A stretch of 64,000 nucleotides of DNA from NCBI GenBank assembly GCA_963809965.1, contig CAWELU010000023.1:258137-322136 (forward strand), given 5' to 3'. This DNA comes from CAIWHR01 sp963809965. GTDB taxonomy: Bacteria; Pseudomonadota; Gammaproteobacteria; Burkholderiales; Casimicrobiaceae. Shown here piece by piece: positions 46,295 through 56,962 of the stretch (the first letter of the stretch is position 1; every line of letters starts with the position of its first letter). The notes beneath the pieces were generated by a model. The model was not told where the DNA came from and searched no databases. It worked only from the letters and a program-made list of their open reading frames with translations. A program made the translations under genes and the position numbers.

Positions 46295-47161
46295 GTGCTT
46301 GCGCAGAACCTCCGCCAACATGTCCAGCACCTCGCCAGCGAGATCGGAGAGCGCAATGTTTGGCGACCCGACGCACTCCACGCGGCGGAGGCCTTCATCC
46401 GCGATGCCTGGGCGCGCCTCGGATACGACGTGGTCCGCCAGGCGTACGAGGCGCACGGTGTCGAATCCGCGAATCTCGAGATCACGATTCCCGGCCGCGA
46501 CGAGCCGACTGCCATCGTGCTCGCGGGCGCCCACTACGACACCGTGCCCGGGAGTCCCGGCGCCGACGACAACGCGAGTGGCGTGGCAGCACTCATCGAG
46601 CTTGCCCGGCTGCTGCGGGACGCGCGACCGGCGCGGACGATTCGTCTCGTGGCGTTCGTCAACGAGGAGCCGCCGTTTTTCTACTTCGGCAACATGGGGA
46701 GCCGGGTCTACGCACGAGCCGCTCGGATGCGCGGTGACGACATTCGGATCATGTTCTCGCTGGAGATGCTCGGCTGCTACAGCGACGAGCTCGGGAGCCA
46801 GAAATATCCGCCGCTTCTGCGGTATTTCTATCCCGATCGCGGCAACTTCATCGCGTTCGTGTCGAATCTGCGCTCGCGCTGTGCCTTGCGTGCGGCGGTC
46901 GATGCATTCAAGGCCGGCACGGATTTTCCCGTCGAGCGTCTGGCGAGCCCCGGCATCGTGCCGGGGGTATCGTGGAGCGATCAGCTCTCGTTCTGGCGCG
47001 AGGGATATCGCGCCGTGATGGTGACGGACACGGCCTTTAATCGATACCCGCACTACCACTGCCCTACCGACACGCCGGAGAAGCTCGCGTACGAGCCGAT
47101 GGCGCGCGTGGTGGGCGGTCTCGGCCAAGCCCTGATCTCGCTCGCTTCGCCGCAGCCTTGA
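46295..47161 (+). CDS. M28 family zinc aminopeptidase
   Basis: 288 residues, PA/transferrin-like M28 fold with two zinc ions. Ligands and catalytic acids: His80 and Asp82 in GAHYDTVPGS, Asp91/Asp92 in GADDNASG, Glu124/Glu125 in VNEEPP, His251 in HCPTDTPEKL. No signal peptide, so it probably trims peptides in the cytosol. Start is GTG 46295. It stands alone on the plus strand within the stress-gene region. Confidence 0.88.
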   Translation: MLAQNLRQHVQHLASEIGERNVWRPDALHAAEAFIRDAWARLGYDVVRQAYEAHGVESANLEITIPGRDEPTAIVLAGAHYDTVPGSPGADDNASGVAALIELARLLRDARPARTIRLVAFVNEEPPFFYFGNMGSRVYARAARMRGDDIRIMFSLEMLGCYSDELGSQKYPPLLRYFYPDRGNFIAFVSNLRSRCALRAAVDAFKAGTDFPVERLASPGIVPGVSWSDQLSFWREGYRAVMVTDTAFNRYPHYHCPTDTPEKLAYEPMARVVGGLGQALISLASPQP

Positions 47162-47210
47162 AATCTTCTCGATCCGCCGGCGTAGCATCTGGCGGGATTC
47201 TCCGGTCCCT

Positions 47211-47520
47211 TCACGCCAACCCCGCGCGCCGCAGACGCGCACGTAATCCCTCCACCTCGTCCAGCAGGTCGGCAACGAGGCCGGCAAGTTCCGGCACGGC
47301 GTCGAAGTCGCGCTCCATCGAGTGAATGTGCCGGGCGCGGACAAGATCGCGGCTCGTGAAGCGCCACTCCACCACGGACCCGCCCGCGCGTCCGAAGAAT
47401 GCCTTCCTCGACGTGGCGGATGACCCACTCGGGGGTGACCGCACAGGCGGAAGCCAATTCCTCCAGGGTGAGGCAGGCATCTTCCAGCATCGCGGCGGCG
47501 AGGACGTCGTTTTCGCGCAT
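47211..47520 (-). CDS. cbpM: Chaperone modulator CbpM, one frameshift
   Basis: About 103 residues when two frames are joined near 47398. MerR-like helix-turn-helix core (LTLEELASACAVTPEWVIRH), then VEWRFTSRDLVRARHIHSME and a C-terminal coiled segment (LVADLLDEVEGLRARLRR). CbpM binds the J-domain of CbpA and blocks its co-chaperone action. Directly after cbpA (three bases), the usual order. Confidence 0.88.
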
Positions 47521-47523
47521 CGC

Positions 47524-48474
47524 TCAGGCTCCCTTCACGGCGCGAGGGTCGAATGCCAGCTCGCGCGCCATTTTCTCGTAGAGTTCCCGCGCCTCGCGGC
47601 TCGTCGCGGGGGGCACGACCACTTCGATGTCGAGCATCAAGTCGCCGGGCGGTTCGCCCGGGATGCCCCTGCCCCGTACCCGTAACTGACGCCCGCCCTG
47701 GGCGCCTTCCGGGATGCGCACCTTGAGTCGCTCGCCGTCCGGCATGTCCACGGCGATCACCGCGCCGAGTGCGGCTTCCCAAGGGGCGACGGGCAGCGGC
47801 ATATAGAGGTCGCGCCCGTCCACGCGAAAGCGGGAATGCGCTCTGATGTGCACTTCCAGCAGCAGGTCACCCGGTGGACCTTGGCCGAGACCCGGAGCGC
47901 CCTGGCCCGCCAGCCGCAGGATCTGGCCCTCGCGCAGCCCCTTGGGGATCTGCACGTTGAGCGTTCGGGTGTCCAACGCCACCCTGCCGCTCTCGTCGAT
48001 CCTGGGAACGCGCAGGCTGATCTGGCGCGTGGCGCCCCGAATCGCGTCTTCGAGGTCGATCAGAATCTTGGCGTGATGGTCGTCGCCCCGGTCGCGCGCG
48101 GTGCCGGCGTGCGCTCGGGCGCCGCGGCCGCCCATTCGTCCGAAAAGCTCGGCGAAGAAGTCGCTGAAGTCGGCAGCCTCCGCCTGCGAGAAACCCCGGT
48201 CCGAGAACTCGAAACCGGCGTCCCAGTCCGGCGGCGGGCGGAACTCCTGTCCCGGCCGGTAGCCCTGGCCGAGCTGGTCGTAGGCAGCACGCCGTTCCGG
48301 GTCCGAAAGGACCGCGTAGGCCTCGTTCACCTCCTTCATGCGGGCTTCCGCGTCGGACTCCTTGGAGACGTCGGGGTGATACTTGCGGGCGAGCTTGCGG
48401 AAGGCCTTCTTGATGTCTTCGGCCGTTGCGGCGCGGGCAACCCCCAGTATCGAGTAATAGTCCTTGAAGTCCAC
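47524..48474 (-). CDS. cbpA: DnaJ-like co-chaperone CbpA
   Basis: Class II J-protein, 316 residues. J-domain with HPD at 33-35 (KYHPDVSK), Gly/Phe-rich linker (FSDFFAELFGRMGG), then two beta-sandwich substrate-binding domains (RTLNVQIPKGLREGQILRLA and LKVRIPEGAQGGRQLRVRG). GTG 48474 is chosen because a GGGGGAG ribosome-binding site precedes it and it gives MDFKDYYSILGV. Operon with cbpM, divergent from the first hsp20. Confidence 0.93.
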   Translation of the reverse strand: MDFKDYYSILGVARAATAEDIKKAFRKLARKYHPDVSKESDAEARMKEVNEAYAVLSDPERRAAYDQLGQGYRPGQEFRPPPDWDAGFEFSDRGFSQAEAADFSDFFAELFGRMGGRGARAHAGTARDRGDDHHAKILIDLEDAIRGATRQISLRVPRIDESGRVALDTRTLNVQIPKGLREGQILRLAGQGAPGLGQGPPGDLLLEVHIRAHSRFRVDGRDLYMPLPVAPWEAALGAVIAVDMPDGERLKVRIPEGAQGGRQLRVRGRGIPGEPPGDLMLDIEVVVPPATSREARELYEKMARELAFDPRAVKGA

Positions 48475-48557
48475 CCAAGCTCCCCCATGTAACAGACCTG
48501 CCAAGCCGGCGAGTTGCCCAGTCCCATTTGACGGCGATGCCGGCGAAGATCAAGCGG

Positions 48558-48583
48558 TTGAAATCCTGCGAGCCCGTCCAGAT
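48558..48583 (+). promoter_or_regulatory. Possible sigma-32 type promoter upstream of hsp20
   Basis: GGTTGAAAT (TTGAAA at 48558-48563), then 14 bases, then CCAGAT (48578-48583). The -35 part fits CTTGAAA in six of seven positions; the -10 part fits CCCATNT poorly. It lies about 60 bases before the first hsp20 start, a sensible place for a heat-shock promoter. Confidence 0.3.
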
Positions 48584-48644
48584 CTAGCGAACGTGCTCGC
48601 CGGCACGGCAAGCGAGCGTTCCAACACCGATGGAGGAGTGACTC

Positions 48645-49082
48645 ATGTACCGATCCCTTTTCCCGCGCGACATGTTCGCCGAACTGGACCGTCTGCAGCG
48701 CGAGATGCAGCAGTCCTTCAACCTTTCCCCGAGCATACGCGGCATCGGCCGCGGCGGCTTTCCTGCCCTGAACGCGGGCGGCACGCCGCAGACCGTGGAG
48801 ATCTACGCCTTTGCCCCTGGGCTCGATCCCGCCACGATCGATCTTAATCTCGATCGCGGCGTGCTCACCATCGCCGGGGAGCGCAAGGCCGTCCTGCCCA
48901 GCCAGGACGAGAAGACTGCGGTGCACATCAACGAGCGCTTTGCCGGCCGCTTCCGTCGGGTGGTGAGCCTGCCCGACGACGTCGATCCCAACGGCGTGTC
49001 GGCTGCGTACCGCGACGGGGTGCTGCACGTCAGCGTCAAGCGGCGCGAAGCGGCACAGCCGCGCCGCATCAATGTCCAGTGA
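48645..49082 (+). CDS. Small heat-shock protein Hsp20, first copy
   Basis: 145 residues, intact. Alpha-crystallin domain from about residue 48 (PQTVEIYAFAPGLDPATID) to RDGVLHVSVKRREAAQPRR. ATG 48645 follows a GGAGGAG ribosome-binding site. ATP-independent holdase for unfolding proteins. It is the first of three hsp20 genes in a row with lon, and divergent from cbpA. Confidence 0.93.
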   Translation: MYRSLFPRDMFAELDRLQREMQQSFNLSPSIRGIGRGGFPALNAGGTPQTVEIYAFAPGLDPATIDLNLDRGVLTIAGERKAVLPSQDEKTAVHINERFAGRFRRVVSLPDDVDPNGVSAAYRDGVLHVSVKRREAAQPRRINVQ

Positions 49083-49096
49083 CGAGGAGACCGACC

Positions 49097-49479
49097 ATGA
49101 CCGAGAAGACCGCCGTCACCCGGGATACCCCGCGAGCCGGCCACCGAGGCCGCCCTGATGCCCCCCGTGGACGTCATCGAGGACAGCACCGGCATCACGC
49201 TGTATGCGGATCTGCCGGGGGTGCCCAAGGACAAGCTCAGCCTGCAGGTGGAGGCCGACACGCTCACGATCGAGGGCGAGATCAACCTTGCCACGCCGGA
49301 GGGCATGGAAGCGAGCCACGCCGAGGTGAGCCTGCCGCGCTTTCGGCGGGCTTTCACGCTTGAGCAAGGAGCTCGACGCGAGCAAGGTGTCCGCCGAGCT
49401 CAAGAACGGGGTGCTCACGCTGCGTATCCCCAAGGCCGAGCATGCGCAGCCGCGACGCATTTCGATCAACGTCGCCTGA
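49097..49479 (+). CDS. Small heat-shock protein Hsp20, second copy, two frameshifts
   Basis: About 127 residues over three frames (changes near 49138 and 49362). MTEKTAVTRDTPR opens in the first frame; the second gives VDVIEDSTGITLYADLPGV and HAEVSLPRFRRAFTL; the third gives SKELDASKVSAELKNGVLTL and QPRRISINVA with a stop at 49479. The protein is a normal Hsp20 once repaired. ATG 49097 has a GAGGAGA ribosome-binding site. 14 bases after the first copy. Confidence 0.9.
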
Positions 49480-49616
49480 ACGCGATCCCGCCCTCGGGAA
49501 TCCCGGGGGCGGCCGTTCGCATCTCGTCCACAGCGGAATGGCCCTGAAAGCGCAAAGTCGCTCGTCCACGGCCCTGCGGAATGGGCCGAGGCAGATATCC
49601 GATACCGACGGCAGCC

Positions 49617-50024
49617 ATGTCCTCCCGTGACCCTACCGACTGGATGTGGGCGCAGGCTTGCGCCCTCATCGATGACGCCGAACGGATGCACCGGCAGTTT
49701 TTCCGGCTGGCGGCCTCCGAACGGATGCAGGCGGCGTGGGAGCCGCCGGCCGACGTGTTCGAGGATGAACGCGAAATCGTCATCGTCGTCGCCCTACCGG
49801 GCGTGTCGCCCGAGCGGGTCGAGATCACGACCGAGTCGGGAGCGCTCGTGGTGCGCGCCGAGCGCGCTCTGCCTTTTCCCGGTTCATGCTATGCAGTCCG
49901 GCAACTCGAGATTCCCTACGGAACCTTCGAGCGACGCATTCCACTTCCGAATGTGCGGCTGGAGGCCGGCATGCGCCAGCTGGCCGACGGATGCCTGATA
50001 TTGAGGCTGCGCAAGACGGGCTAG
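49617..50024 (+). CDS. Small heat-shock protein Hsp20, third copy, divergent
   Basis: 135 residues from ATG 49617 (MSSRDPTDWMWAQACALIDD). Alpha-crystallin domain begins near PPADVFEDEREIVIVVALPG and ends with GCLILRLRKTG. The conserved end motif is shorter than in the other copies, and the N-terminal helix differs, so it may have other partners. It ends seven bases before lon. Confidence 0.85.
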   Translation: MSSRDPTDWMWAQACALIDDAERMHRQFFRLAASERMQAAWEPPADVFEDEREIVIVVALPGVSPERVEITTESGALVVRAERALPFPGSCYAVRQLEIPYGTFERRIPLPNVRLEAGMRQLADGCLILRLRKTG

Positions 50025-50031
50025 GCAAGTC

Positions 50032-52483
<2,452 letters not shown>

Positions 52484-52585
52484 CGGGACACTGCCTGACG
52501 GTCAGCCGACAGCCCGATCGTTCCCCGGACAACCCAATGTCGGACAGCGCGCGGTGCGCGCGGTCGGTGCGTTGCAGGTACGATC

Positions 52586-53632
52586 GTGCGACAGCGCCCT
52601 TCCGAAATGGGGAACGAAGCCGTGCTCGACCGGGCCTTAAAGCCGAGCTCCATCGTCCGGCACCTCGACCAGTACGTGATCGGTCAGGACGACGCCAAGA
52701 AGATCGTCGCGGTCGCCGTCTGGTCGCACTACCGGAAGGTCGCGCGGCTGCGTCGCGACGAGATTCCGATCGTCAAGAGCAACATCCTGCTTGTCGGGCC
52801 GTCGGGAACCGGCAAGACATTGCTGTGCGAGACACTGGCGCGCGGCCTCCGCGTGCCCTTCGTCACCGCGGAGGCGACCGCGCTCGCGCAGACACGCTAC
52901 GTCAACGAAGAGCTTGAAGCGATCCTGCAGCGGCTCGTGGACAAGGCCGACGGGGACATCGGAAAGGCGCAGGCGGGCATTGTCTTCATCGACGAAATCG
53001 ACAAGCTGAAGACGGGCGACGGCGAGGCGCGCGCCACGTCCGGCGAGAACGTCCAGCACGCGCTGCTGAGGATCATGGAGGGCGCCGCCGTGAAGCTGGG
53101 CCGGGCGGACTACCTCGATACGACCAATGTACTGTTCATCTGCGGCGGCGCGTTCGTCGGGCTCGACGAAATCATGTCACAGACGCACGGCTATGGCTTC
53201 ATCGCGACATCGTCATACGATAGCCAGAAGATTCTCGACCGCCTCAACACCCGGATCAAGCCGACCGACCTGTTCGCCTTCGGGCTCATCCCCGAGTTCA
53301 CCGGGCGGCTGCCGATCATCGCCCGCTTTCAGGATCTCGCCCGCGAGACCCTGGTGCGGATCATGACCGAGCCACAAAATTCCATCTATGGCCAGTTCCA
53401 GGACATCTTCCGCGCCGAGGGCGTCGAATTGACGGTCGAGCCGAAGGTCTTCGGGCAGATCGCCGATCTGGCCATCGAGTACAAGACCGGCGCCCGCAGC
53501 CTGCGCGGCATCTTCGAGGAACTGCTGACGCCTATCCTGTACGTGGTCCCCGACAGCCCGGACATCCGGAAGGTGCGGATCACCTCGATCTTCGCCGACC
53601 CGACGATCACGCGCGGCGAGCAGGGAAACTGA
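52586..53632 (+). CDS. ClpX-like AAA+ ATPase lacking the zinc-finger domain
   Basis: 348 residues from GTG 52586 or 341 from ATG 52607. AAA+ module of the ClpX/HslU type: ALKPSSIVRHLDQYVIGQDDAKK at the start (in part), Walker A GPSGTGKT (64-71 from ATG), Walker B IVFIDEID, sensor and C-terminal small domain (YKTGARSLRGIFEELLTPIL). The N-terminal Cys4 zinc domain of ClpX is absent. The substrate-gripping pore loop GYVG reads RYVN (97-100), and the IGF peptidase-docking loop is replaced by GYGFIATSS. So it may not feed ClpP. It follows lon by about 100 bases. Confidence 0.85.
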   Translation: MRQRPSEMGNEAVLDRALKPSSIVRHLDQYVIGQDDAKKIVAVAVWSHYRKVARLRRDEIPIVKSNILLVGPSGTGKTLLCETLARGLRVPFVTAEATALAQTRYVNEELEAILQRLVDKADGDIGKAQAGIVFIDEIDKLKTGDGEARATSGENVQHALLRIMEGAAVKLGRADYLDTTNVLFICGGAFVGLDEIMSQTHGYGFIATSSYDSQKILDRLNTRIKPTDLFAFGLIPEFTGRLPIIARFQDLARETLVRIMTEPQNSIYGQFQDIFRAEGVELTVEPKVFGQIADLAIEYKTGARSLRGIFEELLTPILYVVPDSPDIRKVRITSIFADPTITRGEQGN

Positions 53633-53769
53633 ATTCGCCCGACGAGGTCAGGTCGCGGAGCAGTAAAGTCGCAAGTGTCCGCGTCCGAGCGGCTCAGGGT
53701 AGCGCGGCAGTCCGCGGTGCAGCGTACCGGCCGATCGGTCCGGGCGCACTACTGCAACACCGGACCTAG
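53633..53769. other. Intergenic, nothing recognised
   Basis: Short spacer after the ClpX-like gene. No gene, hairpin with U-run or repeat was identified. Confidence 0.4.
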
Positions 53770-53965
53770 GTTAGAACCACCCCATCACCGCGACACTCGA
53801 CCGCGATGATCACGGCCCACGCAACAATCCCGAGCAATACGCCGACACCGATTCCGCACGCCGCGTGAGGTCGGGCGGCGTCTCAACACGGCGAAATTCG
53901 ATGGTGCCGGTGTCTCGTGCAAGGTAGGTCGCCATTGCGCTCGACTCCGAAGAATACGTCGACGT
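53770..53965 (-). pseudogene. Degenerate copy of the small membrane protein at 55795
   Basis: The DNA aligns by eye over almost its whole length with 55795-55989 (GTTAGAACCAC ... GCCGACACCGATTCC are shared). One extra base in the last codons (gtcgagtgtcgc against gtgagtgtcgc) destroys the C-terminal AAMVWF end, and the 5' half has further changes. It is a decayed paralogue of a small single-membrane-span protein. An FNR-type site lies at the same distance upstream as in the other copy. Confidence 0.6.
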
Positions 53966-53997
53966 AGACCATGTTCTCAGGTCGAGGCGGCCGCTCC

Positions 53998-54011
53998 TTG
54001 ATCTGCGTCAA
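53998..54011. promoter_or_regulatory. FNR/DNR-type operator, copy 1
   Basis: TTGATCTGCGTCAA, a palindrome TTGAT-N4-GTCAA close to the FNR/ANR/DNR consensus TTGAT-N4-ATCAA. It is about 33 bases upstream of the degenerate small gene on the minus strand, as copy 2 is before its gene. Confidence 0.55.
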
Positions 54012-54058
54012 GATCGAATCGTGGCAACACTGATCGGGCTCGAGATCGGCCGAATGGA

Positions 54059-54286
54059 TCAAGGTGGCCGGGCTTTTTTGGCGCTGGAAGCGGGGCCATC
54101 AATCCGCTTTTGCCAGCGCGCTAGGGCAATGTTGCGGCGACGCTCTCGCCGTTCACCAGGCGGCGGCTCCGTCCGCCAACAAGCGGCACGCACTCGCTCT
54201 GCCCTCAACGGCTCGACGCCGAGGCGCCGGCACGTTTCGAGACAGCGGCGATGGAACGCGTCATCGGGGCCGACCTCGCTATCCAT
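54059..54286 (-). CDS. Small hypothetical protein with DDxFxxRxLExCRRxGVEP motif
   Basis: 75 residues, MDSEVGPDDAFHRRCLETCR followed by RLGVEP. The first 25 residues match the C-terminal part of the Tat-type protein at 56396-56779 (DDGFYQRHLESCRRIGVEP). The rest is Arg/Pro-rich and may be non-native. Probably a remnant or truncated paralogue within the duplicated cassette. Confidence 0.4.
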   Translation of the reverse strand: MDSEVGPDDAFHRRCLETCRRLGVEPLRAERVRAACWRTEPPPGERRERRRNIALARWQKRIDGPASSAKKARPP

Positions 54287-54298
54287 CCCGGCCGGACG

Positions 54299-54554
54299 TT
54301 ATCTGTCCGAGGGCGGTCTCTCGTCGTACCAATAGTCGAACAGCTTTAACAGATCACCCTTCACGGCGTCGGAAAATCCCTTTACGCCCGCCACGCTTAT
54401 CGACGAGAAGTGTGTTGAAGAATGCCGGGCATGCCTCGCGGTCGTTCCACTGCATGGCGATGAGATTCACGATCCGCGGGTAATGCGTGGCAAGGGCACC
54501 GGGGTACACGTCAGGCGGCAGGAGGCGCAGCCACTGCGTGGTCGCCGGCAACAT
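54299..54554 (-). CDS. Conserved small hypothetical protein, one frameshift
   Basis: About 85 residues. The first frame gives MLPATTQWLRLLPPDVYPGA and PRIVNLIAMQWNDREACPAFF; after a shift near 54385 it goes on as GFSDAVKGDLLKLFDYWYDE and stops at 54299. The pattern LPPDVYP, PRIVNxIAxxW, LLVDxRGGRxGF resembles a small family I have seen in betaproteobacteria, without known function. Confidence 0.55.
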
Positions 54555-54875
54555 GTGTTCCACGGGCCGCGCCTTCCGATGGTTCGACCATTCCTGCGTC
54601 CCGGCGGATTGGCCGCTCGGCGGCGAGCCTTGCCGGCGTTGTTGCACTACCCTGAGCAGGGAACTGCTGAACGTTGCTCCCGTAAGTCCAGCCCGGGCGA
54701 CGATAGATCGACATGGCGCCTCCAATGGCGTTTACTGTAGCGCCGCTCGGCGGAACCTGTTCCTCGTAGGTACGGTTTTCCGATGTATGGGCGCGTTAAA
54801 CGGACGGACGATCGGCGAAAGTTCAGCGTGTCTGCTACAGCGAATCGGAAAACTACTTCAGTTGACGCAGTTTGC
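54555..54875. other. Intergenic, nothing recognised
   Basis: About 320 bases with low coding character on both strands and somewhat lower GC than the flanking genes. No known repeat or RNA was found. Confidence 0.35.
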
Positions 54876-55193
54876 CTACGGCCCGCCATCAAGCGCCCGC
54901 GGACATGCGAGAGTCGCTAGGCACTTCGTAGCGCAGGGGCTCGCGCGCTCGGAGGCACGGGCGTCCCGGTAGCCTCGCCGCCGCTCGCGCTGACGACGGT
55001 CGCCGCCTTCGTCGGCGAACGTCAACCACAAGCGATGCTCATCCGCGATCCCGAACTGTTCACCGAAGTAAGCGCGACGCAGCCCGCGCTGGTAGCCGAA
55101 GTAGATGGCGGCGTCAGGATCGACCGTGGCCGATATAGCGCCGCGATCGCCGTCGCGTTCAAGACGATTCAACTCGCCGGCGCGCGCACGCAC
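54876..55193 (-). CDS. Possible small conserved protein (YFGYQRGLRRAYFGE)
   Basis: An open frame of 105 residues whose middle part (AAIYFGYQRGLRRAYFGEQF, then DEHRLWLTFADE and RERRRGYRDA) has the composition of a real protein, with Arg-Tyr-Gly repeats typical of small betaproteobacterial hypotheticals. Start and end are uncertain; the last 30 residues look non-coding. No ribosome-binding site was seen. Confidence 0.35.
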   Translation of the reverse strand: MRARAGELNRLERDGDRGAISATVDPDAAIYFGYQRGLRRAYFGEQFGIADEHRLWLTFADEGGDRRQRERRRGYRDARASERASPCATKCLATLACPRALDGGP

Positions 55194-55471
55194 GCGCTCT
55201 CTCGGTATCCATTGCGCCAGCGTAGCGCACTCCGGACGCTTGGCGGTTGGTTGGCATCGGCGGGCCGGCGTGTTTCGACACCGGCCGCCGATTCGCCTAC
55301 ACGGTCAGTGAGGGCCGCCACTTCCAGACCCACTCCCGCCACCGCCACCGGGGCCGGTTGCGTGCGCCGGGATCTTTGCACGCGTCCACTTTCTTTTTCG
55401 AGAAGTGAGCACGCTGCGACTAAGCGTGTACAAATGGTTGTCGGCTGGAAATCGGCCGAGCGGGGTAACAC
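55194..55471. other. Intergenic, nothing recognised
   Basis: About 280 bases before the small membrane protein gene. Open frames here are Arg- and Thr-rich and unsupported. It must contain the promoter of the gene at 55472. Confidence 0.35.
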
Positions 55472-55792
55472 ATGAAAGACGTTAGCAGGAATGTGGTCGG
55501 GAACGCCATCGTGTTTGTGGCGCTGGTCGGTCTGTCCGTGGCTGGTTTCCACTACATCGCCGCGAAACGCGGCAACGTGCAACGCTCGGAGCTCGAGAAG
55601 CGGATCCGGAAAGTGATTACGGACGTGCGTGAGGCGCTGCGCCTGGGCGACCCCGGCGCCGCGGATGCGATCCACCAACTTGAAGCTGGCGCCCAGTCGC
55701 TCGTGCGTGAATACAGGGCGCGTGTCGAAGATGCCAACGCCCACCGCGAGCAGGATGATGATGCCGAGGACGAGGGCGAGCCGACCCCGTAG
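55472..55792 (+). CDS. Small membrane-anchored hypothetical protein
   Basis: 106 residues. One N-terminal membrane span (VVGNAIVFVALVGLSVAGFHY, about 8-28, in part), then a charged helical part (LEKRIRKVITDVREALRLGD) and an acidic tail (EQDDDAEDEGEPTP). Probably anchored in the inner membrane with a cytosolic or periplasmic coiled-coil. It is convergent with the small gene at 55795, with only two bases between the stops. Confidence 0.6.
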   Translation: MKDVSRNVVGNAIVFVALVGLSVAGFHYIAAKRGNVQRSELEKRIRKVITDVREALRLGDPGAADAIHQLEAGAQSLVREYRARVEDANAHREQDDDAEDEGEPTP

Positions 55793-55794
55793 CG

Positions 55795-55989
55795 TTAGAA
55801 CCACACCATCGCCGCGACACTCACCGCGATAATCGCGGCCCACGCGACAACGCCGAGCAGCACGCCGACACCGATTCCCCGCGCTGCGTTCAGATCGCTC
55901 GGCGTGTCCGAAGGGAGGAAGCCGATGTAGCTGGTGACGACTGGGAAGCGAAGAAGCATTTCGCTTGACCCCGAAAGGTGTGTAGACAA
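55795..55989 (-). CDS. Small single-span membrane protein
   Basis: 64 residues (or 54 from Met11, at 55959). C-terminal hydrophobic segment GVGVLLGVVAWAAIIAVSVA and onward to MVWF makes a tail-anchored or single-span protein. A decayed homologue is at 53770-53965. An FNR-type site is 33 bases upstream of the start, so it may be expressed under oxygen limitation. Confidence 0.55.
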   Translation of the reverse strand: MSTHLSGSSEMLLRFPVVTSYIGFLPSDTPSDLNAARGIGVGVLLGVVAWAAIIAVSVAAMVWF

Positions 55990-56021
55990 AGATCATCGTT
56001 TCAGATCAATGCGGCGGCTCC

Positions 56022-56035
56022 TTGACCTGCGTCAA
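56022..56035. promoter_or_regulatory. FNR/DNR-type operator, copy 2
   Basis: TTGACCTGCGTCAA, perfect half-sites TTGAC/GTCAA around four bases. It is 33-46 bases upstream of the small membrane protein start. The flanking sequence (GGCGGCTCC before, AGAGGG after) is like copy 1, so the site was duplicated with the gene. Confidence 0.6.
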
Positions 56036-56184
56036 GAGGGCATCGCAGCAATGTTGATAACGCGCAAGTCAGGCCCGACAGGTCAAGGCATTGACTAGCA
56101 CCCGACCGACCAGATCGACGCCGGAGGCGCTAGAAAATTCTCCCGGCTAGGTAGGTGGTGCAACGGTCCGCGCTCTGAACATAC

Positions 56185-56198
56185 TTGACGGGTGTCAA
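56185..56198. promoter_or_regulatory. FNR/DNR-type operator, third site
   Basis: TTGACGGGTGTCAA, perfect half-sites TTGAC/GTCAA. It lies in the gap between the small membrane protein and the Tat-type small protein, about 200 bases past the end of the latter. No gene start is obvious near it, so its target is unclear. Confidence 0.4.
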
Positions 56199-56395
56199 TA
56201 CGCGTCGCCAAGTTGCGAGTAGCGTTTTCTGATGTGCGCGCGAATGCTCGCGCAATCAGGCTGCGCGTACGAGCGCAGCGCACGCGGATCAAATCAAATG
56301 TCGATCGTGTATCCGCGCCGTGGTGGAGCCGTACACCGCATACCGCGCCGCCCGATTGACCGCCTGACATCCCTGATCCGTTCGGTGCTGCGCTA
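56199..56395. other. Intergenic, nothing recognised
   Basis: Region between an FNR-like site and the end of the Tat-type small protein gene. No supported gene. Confidence 0.35.
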
Positions 56396-56779
56396 TCAGT
56401 GCATGGCGCCGCGATGTGGTTGGATCGGCAATCGTCGGCCCGAACCTTTGCCACATGCCGGCTCGACGCCGATGCGCCGGCACGATTCCAGATGACGTTG
56501 ATAGAACCCATCGTCAGGGTCGGGCAACCTGTCCGGGGTTTCGGGGTCCATTTTGGGGTTGCCGACGGTTTTGGGGTCCGGCATTTTTGCTAACTCCCTG
56601 TTCTTTTGGCGTCCCCAGGGTAAAACCGTGGCGCTCGCCTGCGCCGCCACCGGCGCGATCATCGACACCTGGGCGAGCGCAATTCCCGTCGTGGCAAAGG
56701 CCGTCAACATCTGCCGGCGCGTGACGTTGGGGCCTGCCGAGGTCGTGTTCAACGCATTCGATTGCTGCTGGTCGATCAC
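56396..56779 (-). CDS. Small exported protein with Tat-like signal and DDxFxxRxLExCRRxGVEP motif
   Basis: 127 residues from GTG 56779. N-terminal twin-arginine type signal: NVTRRQMLTAFATTGIALAQ with Arg-Arg and a hydrophobic stretch, likely cleaved after AQA. The mature part is short, Pro- and charge-rich (LPDPDDGFYQRHLESCRRIG then VEP). The motif is shared with the remnant at 54059. A Tat signal suggests export of a folded, perhaps cofactor-bound, protein or a small subunit. Function unknown. Confidence 0.5.
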   Translation of the reverse strand: MIDQQQSNALNTTSAGPNVTRRQMLTAFATTGIALAQVSMIAPVAAQASATVLPWGRQKNRELAKMPDPKTVGNPKMDPETPDRLPDPDDGFYQRHLESCRRIGVEPACGKGSGRRLPIQPHRGAMH

Positions 56780-56962
56780 GGCGGCACATCGCCGCTGGAT
56801 GGCATGGCCACAGTCGTTCTTTCGCGTGGATTCTCCATATCACTGTCCCTGGTTCGCAATTGAGAATAGCCCGATGTAAACCGGATATTCGATATCAGCG
56901 GTTCAACGGTTCATTGGTAGTGAGCCGCCGCGAGTGGGCGTGGAACTCTGCGGCACACCAGC

